This document shows positions 1 to 11,950 of a DNA stretch of 64,000 nt, one piece after another (within the stretch, counting starts at the first letter, position 1; each line of letters starts with the position of its first letter). Under the pieces are notes generated by a model. It searched no databases. It worked only from the letters and a program-made list of their open reading frames with translations, and was not told the origin of the DNA. Made by a program: the position numbers and the translations under genes. Origin of the DNA: Sipunculus nudus (Eukaryota > Annelida > Sipuncula > Golfingiida > Sipunculidae); the NCBI GenBank assembly GCA_026874595.1, contig CM049317.1, positions 15,609,382 to 15,673,381 of the forward strand, written 5' to 3'.

Positions 1-7
1 ATGGGTC

Positions 8-22
8 GGGGGGGGGGGGGGG
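8..22. repeat. Poly-G run
   Basis: A homopolymer run of G. Similar runs recur near 11,332, 12,943, 22,226, 39,437, 43,587 and 44,669. They are simple repeats; nothing else is recognised in 1-295. Confidence 0.8.
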
Positions 23-296
23 TGCAAAAATTGCCACCGATCGTAATAGAAAGACGTCCGGCAGAAACATCTGGCTTCAATTCAGAGATTACAGATTTCT
101 GTAAATGACAAATACTGCATTGCTTCACATGCTCTTACGAATATAAACTAGTGATCTTTCAATAACTCGGTTACATGTTTTTATCTGTATGTTAACACTT
201 GCTCAAGTGGCTTGTATACAAGTAGCCTTTAGATAAAATGGTTATACGTCAAAGTGACGTTATAAGACCCATTCCCAGCTGGGGTTTCTTCCTAAA

Positions 297-568
297 TTTT
301 TTTTTTGCTTCCTAATTTTTTTTTTTGCTTCCTAAAATTTTTTTTTTGCTTCCTAAAAATTTTTTTTTTGCTTCATAAAATTTTTTTTTTATGCTTCCTA
401 AATTTTTTTTTTTTGCTTCCTAAAATTTTTTTTTTGCTTCCTAAAAATTTTTTTTTTGCTTCATAAAGTTTTATTTTATGCCTCCTAAAATTTTTTTTTT
501 TTTGCTCCCTAAAATTTTTTTTTTTGCTTCCTAAAAATTTTTTTTTGCTTCCTAAAAATTTTTTTTTG
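297..568. repeat. T-rich tandem repeat, ~22-bp unit
   Basis: About twelve copies of a unit made of a T run of 9-12 followed by GCTTCCTAAA. T-run length varies from copy to copy, so the period drifts around 22 bp. No coding potential is seen. Confidence 0.85.
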
Positions 569-580
569 GCGAAATTCTAT

Positions 581-617
581 GTCGAGATCTCGAGATGTTA
601 TCTCGAGATCACGAGAT
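581..617. repeat. Palindromic CTCGAG cluster
   Basis: The 10-bp palindrome ATCTCGAGAT occurs at 587-596 and again at 600-609 with a 3-nt spacer, flanked by the partial copies TCGAGAT and CACGAGAT. The whole stretch can fold on itself. It directly follows the T-rich repeat. Its function is unknown. Confidence 0.7.
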
Positions 618-886
618 AAATATTTTTTTTTCTGTGTCCTAAATCAGCCACCGTAGAATTTCAAAGTAGATGGCTAACACTAAAATATCCATTATGTATG
701 GGCAACTAAAGTGTGCACATCCTTCCATCCTCATACCTGTTACATTCAGCTTGCTTGAGGCTTTTTGAAAAAAAAGAATACTTCTTCCTCGGACGAGAGT
801 CCACGAATTTTTTAAAGAATGCGTTCTGAATATTGGTGTGAACATTAATGTGTAAACAGTTTGCGCTGCACCACCATTCCTCCATA

Positions 887-916
887 CAGGGGCGTCAATA
901 CAGGGGTCGGTTGGGT

Positions 917-1003
<87 letters not shown>

Positions 1004-1080
1004 AAATAGTTGTCCCAAATTTGATTTCGCTTCCACGCCTACGAGTCATTCCGACCCTGGAAGATAAATTGACGCCACTG
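887..1080. mobile_element. Small hAT-like MITE containing a (TA)n array
   Basis: Terminal inverted repeats CAGGGGCGTCAAT (887-899) and ATTGACGCCACTG (1068-1080) match at 12 of 13 positions when one is reverse-complemented. The 8-bp flanks, CCTCCATA and CCTCAAGA, agree at 6 of 8 positions, as expected of a decayed hAT-type target duplication. The interior holds (TA)n at 919-995 and no protein. The right end is about 80% similar to a second copy ending at 57,967. Confidence 0.6.
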
Positions 1081-1099
1081 CCTCAAGAGGTCGTTTCTA

Positions 1100-2620
1100 C
1101 TCAATTAGGTTCTTTGGGACGGCGTGTCTCTAATTTTATGATATATATTTGCTACATTTCAAGGATGCACGTACTGTTAACATTTCGCATGTGCATGCTT
1201 ACTATACAAAATATAACTTAGGACCTATCCGTCCAGTCCTTAAGACAAAAACACCCATGTTTATGTATTTTGCCTTGGAACCATGCATTCTTATCCAACA
1301 TATTTGAACGTACTACCTTACTGTCCTCACTACATGTATATCTACGCCGTTGGTGTTTTAGAGACCTGTTGCATTGTGTGCGGCAGATTTTGAATCCTAC
1401 CACCCCAACCAGCAGAGTACAGTATTCATTAAAGTCCTATTCTGCGCAGCGTGCCGCTGCAGAAGTGATTGCAGGCCTGGCCTTAACGCAGTTTTTAATA
1501 TAAGTTAACACAATGAAGTCTGATCACTACAAAGGCAATTATCATTTTTTTTTTTAAATTTATCATGTCTATGAATTTGGTGTCAAGATCTATCATATAG
1601 TTGGAGCTTTTGCCTTATATTTGTCCATTTTAAAAACCATTCATTTGAAAACGGCCTCATGGATTTTCCTGGTATCTTTGAGAGCTGTATTTATTCCCCG
1701 ACGAAGACCGAACCATACATATGTAGGCGTGTTTGAGTGTTTACCTATATATATATACATACATATGACATACAAATATTCATAAATATAAACATATATA
1801 CTAACATATTTACATACAATGTGTTTACAGTCGTCCACATGTTAACAGCTGGTATACGTTGAACAAAACGTATATTTTTAATCAGGCAAGTTGGCAGGAT
1901 TTATTGTATGGAGTCAAAAAATGCTGACGAAAGAAAAAATAACTCTAAAGAAATGAAAAAGATAAAGGAGATCAAAATACGAAGTGGTTTAAAAATAAGC
2001 ATGCATTGATCAATTGAAATGTCACGTGTAACAGATGAGGAACAAATAAAACATCAATTATACGACAGATGGCGTACACGTGTACCCTACATAATCCAGG
2101 ATAAACCGACTTTATCGAAAAAAAAATGTGGTGCAGCTGATCCCTGCTTAACTAAGTTCTGCAAGGGGAACAACCTGTAATACAGTCTGTTAGCAACAAA
2201 TCAATTCACAAAAGTTTCTTCTGTGACTAAATAGATTCAATGTCTATACATATTTCTGTCACTACTTTTTGAGGAAAACTGACCACCATATTCTCCATGT
2301 ATCCTCCTCCTCCTCCTCTCCATCATCATCCTCATACTCATTATTATTGTCATCATTATCATTATCGTGAAACATCCATAACAAACCCGAACTGATAGAT
2401 GTCTCTACCTACCTAGGTTTTGGTAACGCTTGGATTATTTTCTTTTATTAATAGAAAATTTAAATTGACTTCTGCGGGCGACGTGATATCGTTACTAATT
2501 CAGTTGGTTAATGTTTATGTCATTTTGTTTTGCTGAATGTGTATAACTTTATGGAATTTATGTTTTCAGGCTTAGTATTTAAATAGGGAATTAATATATT
2601 AGTGAAAGCAAAATTGTATT
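1100..2620. other. No gene recognised
   Basis: Only short chance reading frames are seen. The stretch has some TA/CA-rich simple sequence near 1,745-1,815 and a short TCC/TCA trinucleotide patch at about 2,300-2,370. Confidence 0.6.
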
Positions 2621-2629
2621 TCCCACTGA

Positions 2630-3290
2630 GCCCACCTAAACTCACTTATGTATCTGTCAACCAACTGAACCTTCCTAAATTCACGTCTGTACGTGTCGAC
2701 TCACTGTGCTCTCTTAATCTCAATTAAGTACGTGTCGACTCACTATACTGTCCTTAACTTAATGATTAATGTGTCGACTTACTGTGCTCTCCTTTACTTC
2801 ATTATGTACGTGTCGACTCAGTGCTATACTTAACTCAGTTTTGTACGTGTTGATTCACTATGCTCCCCTAATCTCAATTATGTATGTGTCGAGTCAATAT
2901 ACTCTCTCAATCTCAATTATGTACGTGTTGGTTCACTGTGCTCTGCTAAACTTAATTTTGTACGTGTCGATTCACTATGCTCTCCTAATCTCATTCATGT
3001 TCGTGTCGACTCACTATGCTCTCCAAAACTGAATTATGTTCGTGTCGACTCACTGTGCTCTGCTAAACTGAATTATGTACGTGTCGACTCACTGTGCTCT
3101 CCAAAACTCAATTTCGTATGTGTCGACTAACAGCGCTCTCCTAATCTCAACTATATACATGTCGACTTACTGTACTCTTCTGACCTCACGTATGTACCTG
3201 TTGACCCAAAAAGTTCTCTTAAACTCTCGTATGGACGTGATTGCCAGCTAGGCTCTAATAAACCCACGTGTGAACATGACGCCCACACTT
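2630..3290. repeat. Degenerate ~41-bp minisatellite
   Basis: About sixteen diverged copies of a unit with core GTACGTGTCGACTCACTGTG followed by CTCTCCTAAACTCAATTAT. Copies are only moderately alike, and short frames open across them by chance. It is an old tandem array with no sign of function. Confidence 0.8.
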
Positions 3291-3477
3291 GATCTCCTGA
3301 TCATGTACTTTGGATCCCCCTGGGTATTAAGGAACCTTTTTTAAAGGGTTTTAGACGAAATTTTGCGGCCTGGACCCCCCCTTTTCCAGACTTGATGACC
3401 TTTTTTTAGGATATTCATTAGTCCTCCTGGGTTGTATCCCCCCCTTTTCCTAAATCCTGGATCTGCCTCTGTTATTT

Positions 3478-3740
3478 ACGGTTTCCAAGAAGATTTTAAT
3501 AGGACCTCTCTGGATGTCAAGTTTGACAAAAATAGGGGCAACGGTAAAGTAATGTGCCCTGCTGGACTGCCAGGATGGTTAAAATCATGTTTGCGGCTGG
3601 TTATTCGAAAATAAATAGGTTACCGTGACCTAATTTCATTTTCCAAAGTAGATTTGCCTAGGACTTCCCTGGATACACAGTTAGAATTTTCTAGGTCTAA
3701 TGGTTACGGATTACGGTTATTTACACACAGGTCGTAATTT
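3478..3740 (+). repeat. Dispersed ~200-bp repeat, two degenerate units
   Basis: Two related units share the cores TTTCCAAGAAGATTTTAATAGG and GTGACCTAATTTC followed by a GGACTTCCCTGGAT-type block. Three more units of the same family lie at 51,900-52,560, so the family is dispersed and locally tandem. No coding sequence is visible. Confidence 0.6.
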
Positions 3741-3744
3741 CAAG

Positions 3745-4172
3745 ATAAGTCTAAAATAGAAAATCAGTTCCTTAAAATACATCAGCATATTATATATATT
3801 GGTATATTGTCATATAATTCTATATAGCACCGGTACAGCAGATGTCTGAAATGCACTGAACCTACTTTGTACTCTACCTGTGGAAAGTTAATCCTCCGCA
3901 AATGCACAAACACATTCATCTGTATGAAAGATTGGACAAAATACATTCTACTTATATATTAATAAGTATATGTAGGCCTAAATGTCCATTGCTTATATTT
4001 AAAACATTTCTTGTTTTTTTTTTTGTGCATTTTAATTTTACGAGGTGCATATATATACCTCATCAATAACGTAAATTTATCCCAAAGGGTAGGTGGGGTG
4101 GGGGTGAGGGGTGGCAGTATGACGGGCAACCTTTTATTGTTTATGTGACACATTGACAACATATTACAACAT

Positions 4173-4177
<5 letters not shown>
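3745..4177. other. No gene recognised
   Basis: AT-rich sequence with no supported feature, leading into the (TA)n array that received the TRIM insertion. Confidence 0.5.

Positions 4178-4237
<60 letters not shown>
4178..4237. repeat. (TA)n microsatellite
   Basis: An uninterrupted TA array. The LTR element at 4,238 is inserted into it, with TATATA on both sides of the insertion. Confidence 0.95.
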
Positions 4238-4241
<4 letters not shown>

Positions 4242-4381
4242 GCCGGACACACAAAAGCGTTCCTACTGGCCTTGCTAGTGAAGCTTGCTTTATTAGCGAA
4301 GCGGTAGAAAATCTGACTTCTGTGTCACAGGTTACGGGTTCGAACCCACATTCGGACTGGTTACTATTTTCACCCGTTACA
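4238..4381 (+). repeat. 5' LTR of the TRIM, with tRNA-like A and B boxes
   Basis: Inside the LTR the segment at about 4,286-4,360 resembles a tRNA. A TTAGCGAAGCGGTAGA stretch fits the A box and D arm, and GGTTCGAACCC is a perfect B box (consensus GGTTCGANNCC). A run of four T (4367-4370) follows and could act as a weak Pol III terminator. The anticodon arm is degenerate, so this is a promoter-like relic rather than a tRNA gene. Confidence 0.8.
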
Positions 4382-4382
4382 A

Positions 4383-4400
4383 TGGTGGCAGCGGTGGGAT
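4383..4400 (+). other. Primer-binding site, tRNA-Leu type
   Basis: TGGTGGCAGCGGTGGGAT begins one base after the LTR and starts with TGG, the complement of a tRNA CCA end. It matches the remembered acceptor/T-arm 3' end of animal tRNA-Leu(AAG). This fixes element orientation as plus. Confidence 0.8.
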
Positions 4401-4467
4401 CCGGGGAGTTGGTGTCGTGGCATAATGCCCCACCCAGTTCACGTGTGTGACCCCCGGGATAGATCCC

Positions 4468-4487
4468 ACGTTCTGGGGACAGAACGT
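4468..4487 (+). other. Perfect 8-bp hairpin with GNRA-type loop inside the TRIM
   Basis: ACGTTCTG pairs perfectly with CAGAACGT around the four-base loop GGGA, which fits the GNRA tetraloop pattern. In the 124-bp non-coding interior this is the obvious candidate for an RNA packaging or dimer signal. That role is inference. Confidence 0.6.
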
Positions 4488-4491
4488 TCCC

Positions 4492-4505
4492 GGAGAGGGG
4501 GTGAA
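4492..4505 (+). other. Polypurine tract of the TRIM
   Basis: Thirteen purines of fourteen bases lie directly before the 3' LTR, in the position where plus-strand DNA synthesis is primed in LTR elements. Confidence 0.75.
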
Positions 4506-4649
4506 TGTAGCCGGACACACAAAAGCGTTCCTACTGGCCTTGCTAGTGAAGTTTGCTTTATTAGCGAAGCGGTAGAACGTCTGACTTCTGTGTCACAGGT
4601 TACGGGTTCGAACCCACATTCGGACTGGTTACTATTTTCACCCGTTACA
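4506..4649 (+). repeat. 3' LTR of the TRIM
   Basis: This copy has the same length as the 5' LTR. It differs by T for C near position 47 and by CG for AA just after the A box. Its version, GGTAGAACGTCTGACT, is closer to a real tRNA D-arm and anticodon-arm junction than the 5' copy. Confidence 0.85.
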
Positions 4650-4655
4650 TATATA

Positions 4656-7600
4656 TACTCTGACAGGCATACACTACCATCAGAAACTCTAATCTATGAC
4701 CATGCTGTCCAGGGTAACAGAGGCATACTCTGACAGCAGAAACTCTAATCTATGGTCATGGTCCCCGATGGTCACAGAGGTATACCCTGACAGCAGAAAC
4801 TCTAATCTATGGTCATGGTCCCCGATGGTCACAAAGGCATACTCTGATAACAGAAACTCTAATCCATGGTCATGGTTCCCGATGCTCACAGAGGTATACC
4901 CTGGCAGCAGAAACTCTAATCTATTGTCATGGTACCTGATGGTCACAAAGGCATACTCTGACAGCAGAAACTCTGATCTATGGTCATGGTACCCGATAGT
5001 CACAAAGGCATACTCTGACAGCAGAAACTCTAATCTATGGTCATGAGACCCGATGGTAACAGAGCCATACTCTGACGGCAGAAACTCTTATCTATGGTCA
5101 TGATGCCGATGGCCACAAAGGCATACTCTGACAGCAGAAATTCTAATCTATGGTCATGGTTCCCGATGCTCACAGAGATATACCCTGACAGCAGAAACTC
5201 TAAACTATTGTCATGGTACCCGATGGTCACAAAGGCATACTATGACAGCAGCAACTCTGTCCTATTGTCATGGTTACCGATTGTCACAAAGGCATTCTCT
5301 GACAGCAGTAACTCTTATCTATGGTCAAGGTTCCCGATGGTCACAGAGGTATACCCTAACAGCAGAAACTCTAAACTATTGTCATGGTACCCGATGGTCA
5401 CAAAGGCATACTCTGACAGCAGAAACTCTGATCTATGGTCATGGTTACCGATGGTCACAAAGGCATACTCTGACAGCAGAAACTCTGATCTATGGTCATG
5501 AGACCCGATAGTAACAGAGCCATACTCTGACGGCTGAAACTCTAATCTATGGTCATGGTACCCGATGGTCACAGAGGTATACCCTGACAGCAGAAACTCT
5601 AATCCATTGTCATGGTACCCGATGGTGACAAAGGCATACTCTGACAGCAGAAACGCTAACTCATAACTCTAATCTATGAGTTATGGTCATTCTACCCGAT
5701 GGTCATAAAGGCATATTCTGACAGCAGAAACTCTAATCTGTGGTCATGAGACCCGATGGTAACAGAGCCATACTCTAACAGCAGAAACACTTATCTATGG
5801 TCATGATACCCGATGGTCACTAAGGCATACTCTGACAGCAGAAACTCTAATCTATGGTCATGGTACCCGATGGTCACACAGGTATATCCTGACAGCAGAA
5901 ATTCTAATCTATTGTCATGGTACCCGATGGCCATAAAGGCATACTCTGACAGCAGAAACTCTAATCTATTGTCATGGTACCTGATGGTCATTAAAGCATA
6001 CTCTGACAGCAGAAACTCTAATCGATTGTCATGGTACCTGATGGTCATAAAAGCATACTCTGACAGCAGAAACTCTAATCGATTGTCATGGTACCCGGTG
6101 GTCATAAGGGCATACTCTGACAGCAGAAACTCTGATCTATGGTCATGAGACCCGATGGTTACAGAGCCATACTCTGACAGCAAAACTCTCTAGTCTATGG
6201 TTATTCTACCCGATGGTCACAGAGGCATACTCTGTCAGCAGAAACTCTAATCTAAGAGTTTTGGTCATGGTACCGATGGTCACAAAGGCATACTCTGACA
6301 ACAGAAACTCTAAACTATAGTCATGGTACCCGATGGTCACAGAGGTCTACCCTAACAGCAGAAACTCTAATCTATTGTCATGGTACCCGATGGTCACAAA
6401 GGCATACTCTGACAACAGAAACTCTAAACTATAGTCATGGTACCCGATGGTCACAGAGGTCTACCCTAACAGCAGAAACCCTAATCTATTGTCATTGTAC
6501 CGGATGGTCATAAAGGCATATTCTGACAGCAGAAACTCTAATCTATTTTTATGGTACCCGGTGGTCATAAAGGCATACTCTGACAGCAGAAACTCCGATC
6601 TATGTTCATGAGACCCGATGGTTACAGAGCCATACTCTGACAGCAGAAAATCAAATCTATGGTCATGATACCCGATGGTCACAAAGGCATTCTCTGACAG
6701 CAGAAACTCTAATCTATGGTCATGGTACCCGATGGTCACAGAGGTATGCCCTGACAGAAGAAACTCTAATCTATTGTCATGGTACCCGATGGTGACAAAG
6801 GCATAATCTGACAGCAGAAACTCTGATCTATGGTCATGGTACCCGATGGTCACAGAGGTATACCCTGACAGCAGAAACTCTAATCTATTGTCATGGTACC
6901 CGATGGTGACAAAGGCATACTTTGACAGCAGAAACGCTAACTCATAACCCTAATCTATGAGTCATGATACCCGATGGTCACAAAGGCATTCTCTGACAGC
7001 AGAAACTCTAATCTATTGTCATGGTACCCGATGGTGACAAAGGCATAATCTGACAGCAGAAACTCTAATCTATGGTCATGAGACCCTATGGTAACAGAGC
7101 CATACTCTAACAGCAGAAACTCTAATCTATGGTCATGATACCCGATGGTCACTAAGGCATACTCTGACAGCAGACACTCAGATCTATGGTCATGGTACCC
7201 GATGGTCACAGAGGTGTACCCTGACAGCAGAGACTCTAACCTTTTGTCATGGTACCCGATGGTCATAAAGGCATACTCTGACAGCAGAAACACTCTAATC
7301 TATGGTTATTCTACCCGATGGTCACAGAGGCATACTCTGACAGCAGAAACTCTAATCTATTGTCATGGTACCTGATGGTCATAAAAGCATACTCTGACAG
7401 CAGAAACTCTAATCGATTGTCATGGTACCCGGTGGTCATAAGGGCATACTCTGACAGCAGAAACTCTGATCTATGGTCATGAGACCCGATGGTTACAGAG
7501 CCTTACTCTGACAGCAGAAACTCTCTAGTCCATGGTTATTCTACCCGATGGTCACAGAGGCATACTCTGACAGCAGAAACTCTGATCTATGGCCATGAGA

Positions 7601-7880
7601 CCCGATGGTTACAGAGACATACTCTGACAGCAGAAACTCTAAACTATAGTCATGGTACCCGATGGTCACAGAGGTCTACCCTAACAGCAGAAACTCTAAT
7701 CTATTGTCATGGTACCCGATGGTCATAAAGGCATATTCTGACAGCAGAAACTCTAATCTATTTCATGGTACCCGGTGGTCATAAAAGCATACTCTGACAG
7801 CAGAAACTCTGATCTATGGCCATGAGACCCGATGGTTACAGAGACATACTCTGAAAGCAGAAACTCTAATCTATACTCAT
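4656..7880. repeat. 57-bp minisatellite, about 56 copies
   Basis: The unit contains CTCTAATCTATGGTCATGG, ACCCGATGGTCACAAAGG and CATACTCTGACAGCAGAAA in order, and totals 57 bp (19 codons). Because 57 is a multiple of three, frames stay open for many copies on both strands, giving periodic 19-residue peptides such as YSDSRNSNLWSWYPMVTKA on plus. A recurring variant with TCATGAGACCC carries a stop in the plus frame near 5,045, 5,505, 5,748, 6,148, 6,608, 7,080 and 7,480, which suggests a higher-order period of 7-8 units. No promoter, splice signal or continuous frame supports translation. Confidence 0.92.
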
Positions 7881-7889
7881 GGAAACTTG

Positions 7890-8985
7890 TAGCGGACAAA
7901 GAAAGGACACTTTCATGGCCAATAATGAAGTAATATTCCCCAGGAGATAAATATACCAGGTTTTTTTGTTCTGGATGCACACACAGGGATAAGGGCTCTG
8001 ATGGCTGCCAGAATATATTCAAATTCCTTTTTTAGTTACTTTATGATAGTCGAACTTTGTCATGTACACGCAGTTGACCTTAAGTTCTTGCATCAAATTT
8101 TTATAAAGATAAAGTATACCTCCATATGTATTCACTTATTTGTAATTTTATGAAAAAGCATACTACAGAAGACTATTTAAAACTAAAACAACAGTGTAAA
8201 CTGAATATTAAACATTTCAGGGCAATATGAGCACATATGCTCATATAACCCAAACAGTGGGGTAATATGGGCTCAATTTCAAATTAAAAGATTTACTCCT
8301 TATTTTGATGAAAACGTTAGAGAATCCAGTATTTTTGTCATATTGCCTTTCTATGAGGCCATCTCCTTCCAATCAAACCAAAAACTTGCTGATAACGGCG
8401 ATTATTTACTTCTGCGATGCAAAAGTTCTTAAGGTGCTCATATTTCCCCTATGTACCCTAAGGGAATTTTACACGGATCAATAATTTTAGGGTATTTAAG
8501 AGGTAAGTGTGAGATAAACTTTCAATGTTTATGAAGCTTTCGACAATTGTTTACTTGAAGAAAATTGTTATTTAAAAACGAGTCTGAGTGTTAGCTTGTG
8601 AATATTCATAGTATCTGATTGTGGCATCCCCCAAGGTGAATTATCATGAAGCACACTAAGCCCTACACTTCTCACGCAGAGGTTATATACAGTCATTCCA
8701 GGTCTTGTTATAACCGCTGATTTGTATAGCAAGATTATCCGGGTTACACCAACAGGGCCCGCACTGAGGAAACAATTATGACCAGACCAATGAGAGCATG
8801 GTACCGTATTTTGCATCCAACTCCAAGTTTAAATCAGCGACCCCCTCGCTCTCATTGGTCTGAATCTTGGTCCTGTGTCAGCCCTGGTGTCGAGACCATA
8901 AAAAATGCTTAATAAAGCAGCGGTTGAAACAAAGGAGATCAGGAACGACAGCAGTGTATAACCGCTGCGTAACGAAAGTAATTAA
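7890..8985. other. No gene recognised
   Basis: Unique-looking AT-rich sequence after the minisatellite. No exon with supporting splice sites or recognised domain was found. Confidence 0.5.

Positions 8986-8988
<3 letters not shown>

Positions 8989-9029
<41 letters not shown>
8989..9029. repeat. (TC)n microsatellite
   Basis: About twenty uninterrupted TC dinucleotides. Confidence 0.95.
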
Positions 9030-9030
<1 letters not shown>

Positions 9031-9331
9031 GATATTTCCTCCATGCTCCTGTAGATGGTGCATAACACGACCCAGGAGGGATCGGGAGGAACGGAGGCCG
9101 GGGCTTGGATAATTGCTACAGCATGGTCTTCGCTGAAAGTGTCAATTCTTGGTGAGACCGTACCTGTGTAAGGGTTCTCCCCCAGGGCACCATAATGTCT
9201 CTTGCTGTCAGGCTACAGACGTGGACTCGATACTTCCCATTTCAAATTGAATCACTTTACTGTTAAGGTCACATTTATTTATAGTGCATGAACACTTGGG
9301 TGTGCTTGTGATACAGGAATTTTACGCAAGA

Positions 9332-9377
<46 letters not shown>

Positions 9378-11190
9378 CAATATTTAATTTACTTAAAATA
9401 TATTTATGATATACAACCCTAGCATGCACGTTTTATGTGTGTATGGAGAAAGCCACAGTATCACTTTAGATGGACATGGATTTACCCATAACAAAACTTT
9501 CAATGAAACGAAACTTAGCGAACTAAGGCGATTATTTTTTTATAACTATATAAACGTCAGAGTGAAAATGCTGCCGAGCCTAAAATAAAAACTGAAAGCA
9601 AGTTCAGTATATGCAGTGAATATTAATTGAGGATCATCATACCTCGACGTGTATGTATGTGCGTGTTTAAGATATATGCTTGTTTGCGAGTGATGCGAGT
9701 TACAAACGATTTTGAACATGTGTTTAAGTTGAAAGGCAATGTCAGTTTGGGCAATCAACAAACACCAGGCACTGGCAGGCGCATTTACTCATCTCCAGTT
9801 AGAATGATTTTGTATATGTGTTTTAGGCTTTGTATGTGAAGGGTTATTATACTTTCCATATATAGATTTAATCATTATAAAATTCGCCATTGCACTTATT
9901 AGCGCGCTTAAACTTCTCTCTTGAATTAATTATAATAAAAATAGAACAGATTTATTTTATTATCGATTGATTATATACCTATAACATTAAATTGTGTACT
10001 CTGTGAACGCTGCCTTACTCTTTCTGCAAAAAAGAGTATTTCATTGAAGCGTTGTATATTTTTTTTTCAAATTGTCTTTAAGAAAATGTTCAAAAGTGAC
10101 ATATGATCATGATCTAGTGACACTAACCTTAACGGAAGACACCATTCACCAAGCCGTACTTCTTTGCTTGCAGCTGACTGCCACATATGTGACAGCTAGG
10201 TTTATACCTGCAAAAGTTCTCATGCAATTGCACCAAAGCCCCTAATGCTGATATTCATTCCACAGTGTCGTGTTTATGTGGCGACCTGTATTCCCCATTT
10301 CTCATTAAGACAGTCTTGAATTTGTTCTGATGCGAGGCTTATTGTGTTAGTGTTTGGCCCCCGGTTTCTAGGGGGTTCAGGAATCCATTGCAATAATCCA
10401 CGGCCATAAGTCTAAATCAGGAGACCAGGGCGATATCTGCCGATGAGAAAGAAAATTCAGCATGCGTAGGAACTATTTACATAGGGTGTGAAAGGCCTCC
10501 GTACCTGACATGGATAAAGAATAAATCGGGAGACGCACCCAAGTAAACATTTATTCCTTTGTGCGTGGAGCTGTCGTCTGCTTCGTATAATTTGGCGGGA
10601 TATGTGCATACTCCATATACCCGCTCGGGTTCAGCAGACGAACTTGGATCGCGCCACCCATGACCGATCACCCAGTCCGCCCGTAATTTAGGATAATAGT
10701 ATTAGCGTTAGATTTCCATATGAATAGCTATCGTATCGGGTATTTGTTGTATTTTCGTGCCATTTATGATTGGCTATGTCGTGTTGACACGTGATTTTTT
10801 TTTTACAAATCGTCTACGTGTAACTGAATGCGTGTTTCAATAGACGCACAGCTGGGGGAGTCGCCGGATATACATGGGTATATAGTGACATCTAATATAT
10901 AAGTCCTGACGTAATTACACTAGGTTGAACTTTTGTTAAGTTCCCAGGCTGATGCCTATTGCATTCACCTAAATATCATTGAATACACGTAATTAATTGA
11001 AATCAATTATGAACCGTGTATTGAATTTTTTTTTCAATTAAACAACCAGTTACTAGTATATTTATTCACTGAAACAATCACGTCTCTGTTATTAGGGATT
11101 CGAAGGCTACCGCCACATATATAGATGACCCTAATTGGTAGCGCGGGGTTTAGAAAGAGGACGGGTTGATGAATGTTTTGTTGAATTTAC

Positions 11191-11257
<67 letters not shown>

Positions 11258-11889
11258 CGTTTCACTCTTTGTAATGACACTTTACTCTTTATCCTATGTA
11301 TCTACTGATCCCGTCACACGGAAGCGATAAGGGGGGGGGGGGTAGGGGGGGGTGGGGGGGGGGATGGGGGGACGGGGGACGGGGTTGTTCAAACCTCAGA
11401 GTACAATGCATCCATATTGTGTCTAAAAATATGATAATAAATTGGCGCTTAATATTGTTTAAACATGCAAGCAGTATATTAATATGCCATTCCCTGTTGA
11501 TCTGAAACTGTTTTCTAAAGCATCCTACAGGTGACATGAATCTCTAATTCAAGGTGGCCGCAATGGACTTTTATCACGAAACTCCTCTATGGCCACGTCT
11601 TGGTTATGCACAGTTATGGTCTTAAACTTTCGGGAATGATGCAAAATGTGTCCTAAGGGGGTTATTTCTCTTATTTCTCTTATTTCTCCATAAATCCAGA
11701 GATATTTCAAGCACCATTTGCAGCGCCATCTGTCGACAACTACGATTCTGTATCAAGGCAGAGAGTAGTATGTTACTCTGAATCAAGGCATCAGGTAATA
11801 TCATTACACTTTATGAGACTCATAGAGTCGGACATTACAAAATGTCCAGTTGTTCTTTCAGCATCAACAAACACAATTTGATTAAATCA

Positions 11890-11950
<61 letters not shown>

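Larger units (their letters stand above)
4238..4649 (+). mobile_element. TRIM: miniature LTR retrotransposon with a tRNA-like promoter in each LTR
   Basis: Two 144-bp direct repeats (4238-4381 and 4506-4649) start TG, end CA and differ at 3 positions. One base inside the 5' repeat's edge is an 18-nt primer-binding site, TGGTGGCAGCGGTGGGAT (4383-4400), which from memory is the exact complement of the CCA-tailed 3' end of animal tRNA-Leu(AAG). A polypurine tract, GGAGAGGGGGTGAA (4492-4505), abuts the 3' repeat. The interior is only 124 bp and codes for nothing, so the element must borrow reverse transcriptase and integrase. TATATA lies on both sides, but the insertion is in a TA array, so duplication length is ambiguous. 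A pair of SINEs would not explain the binding site and purine tract in the correct places. Confidence 0.85.

Noticed and set aside
3300-3470. hAT MITE ending CCTGGATCTGCCTCTG
   Set aside because: One end resembles known hAT-type termini, but the matching opposite end and target duplication were not found.
4238-4649. Two independent tRNA-derived SINEs
   Set aside because: A primer-binding site and polypurine tract sit exactly at the inner edges of the two repeats, which fits an LTR element.
4656-7880. Protein-coding repeats such as a silk- or mucin-like gene
   Set aside because: Frames are open on both strands only because the unit is 57 bp. Stop-bearing unit variants recur, and there is no signal peptide, start context or splice site.
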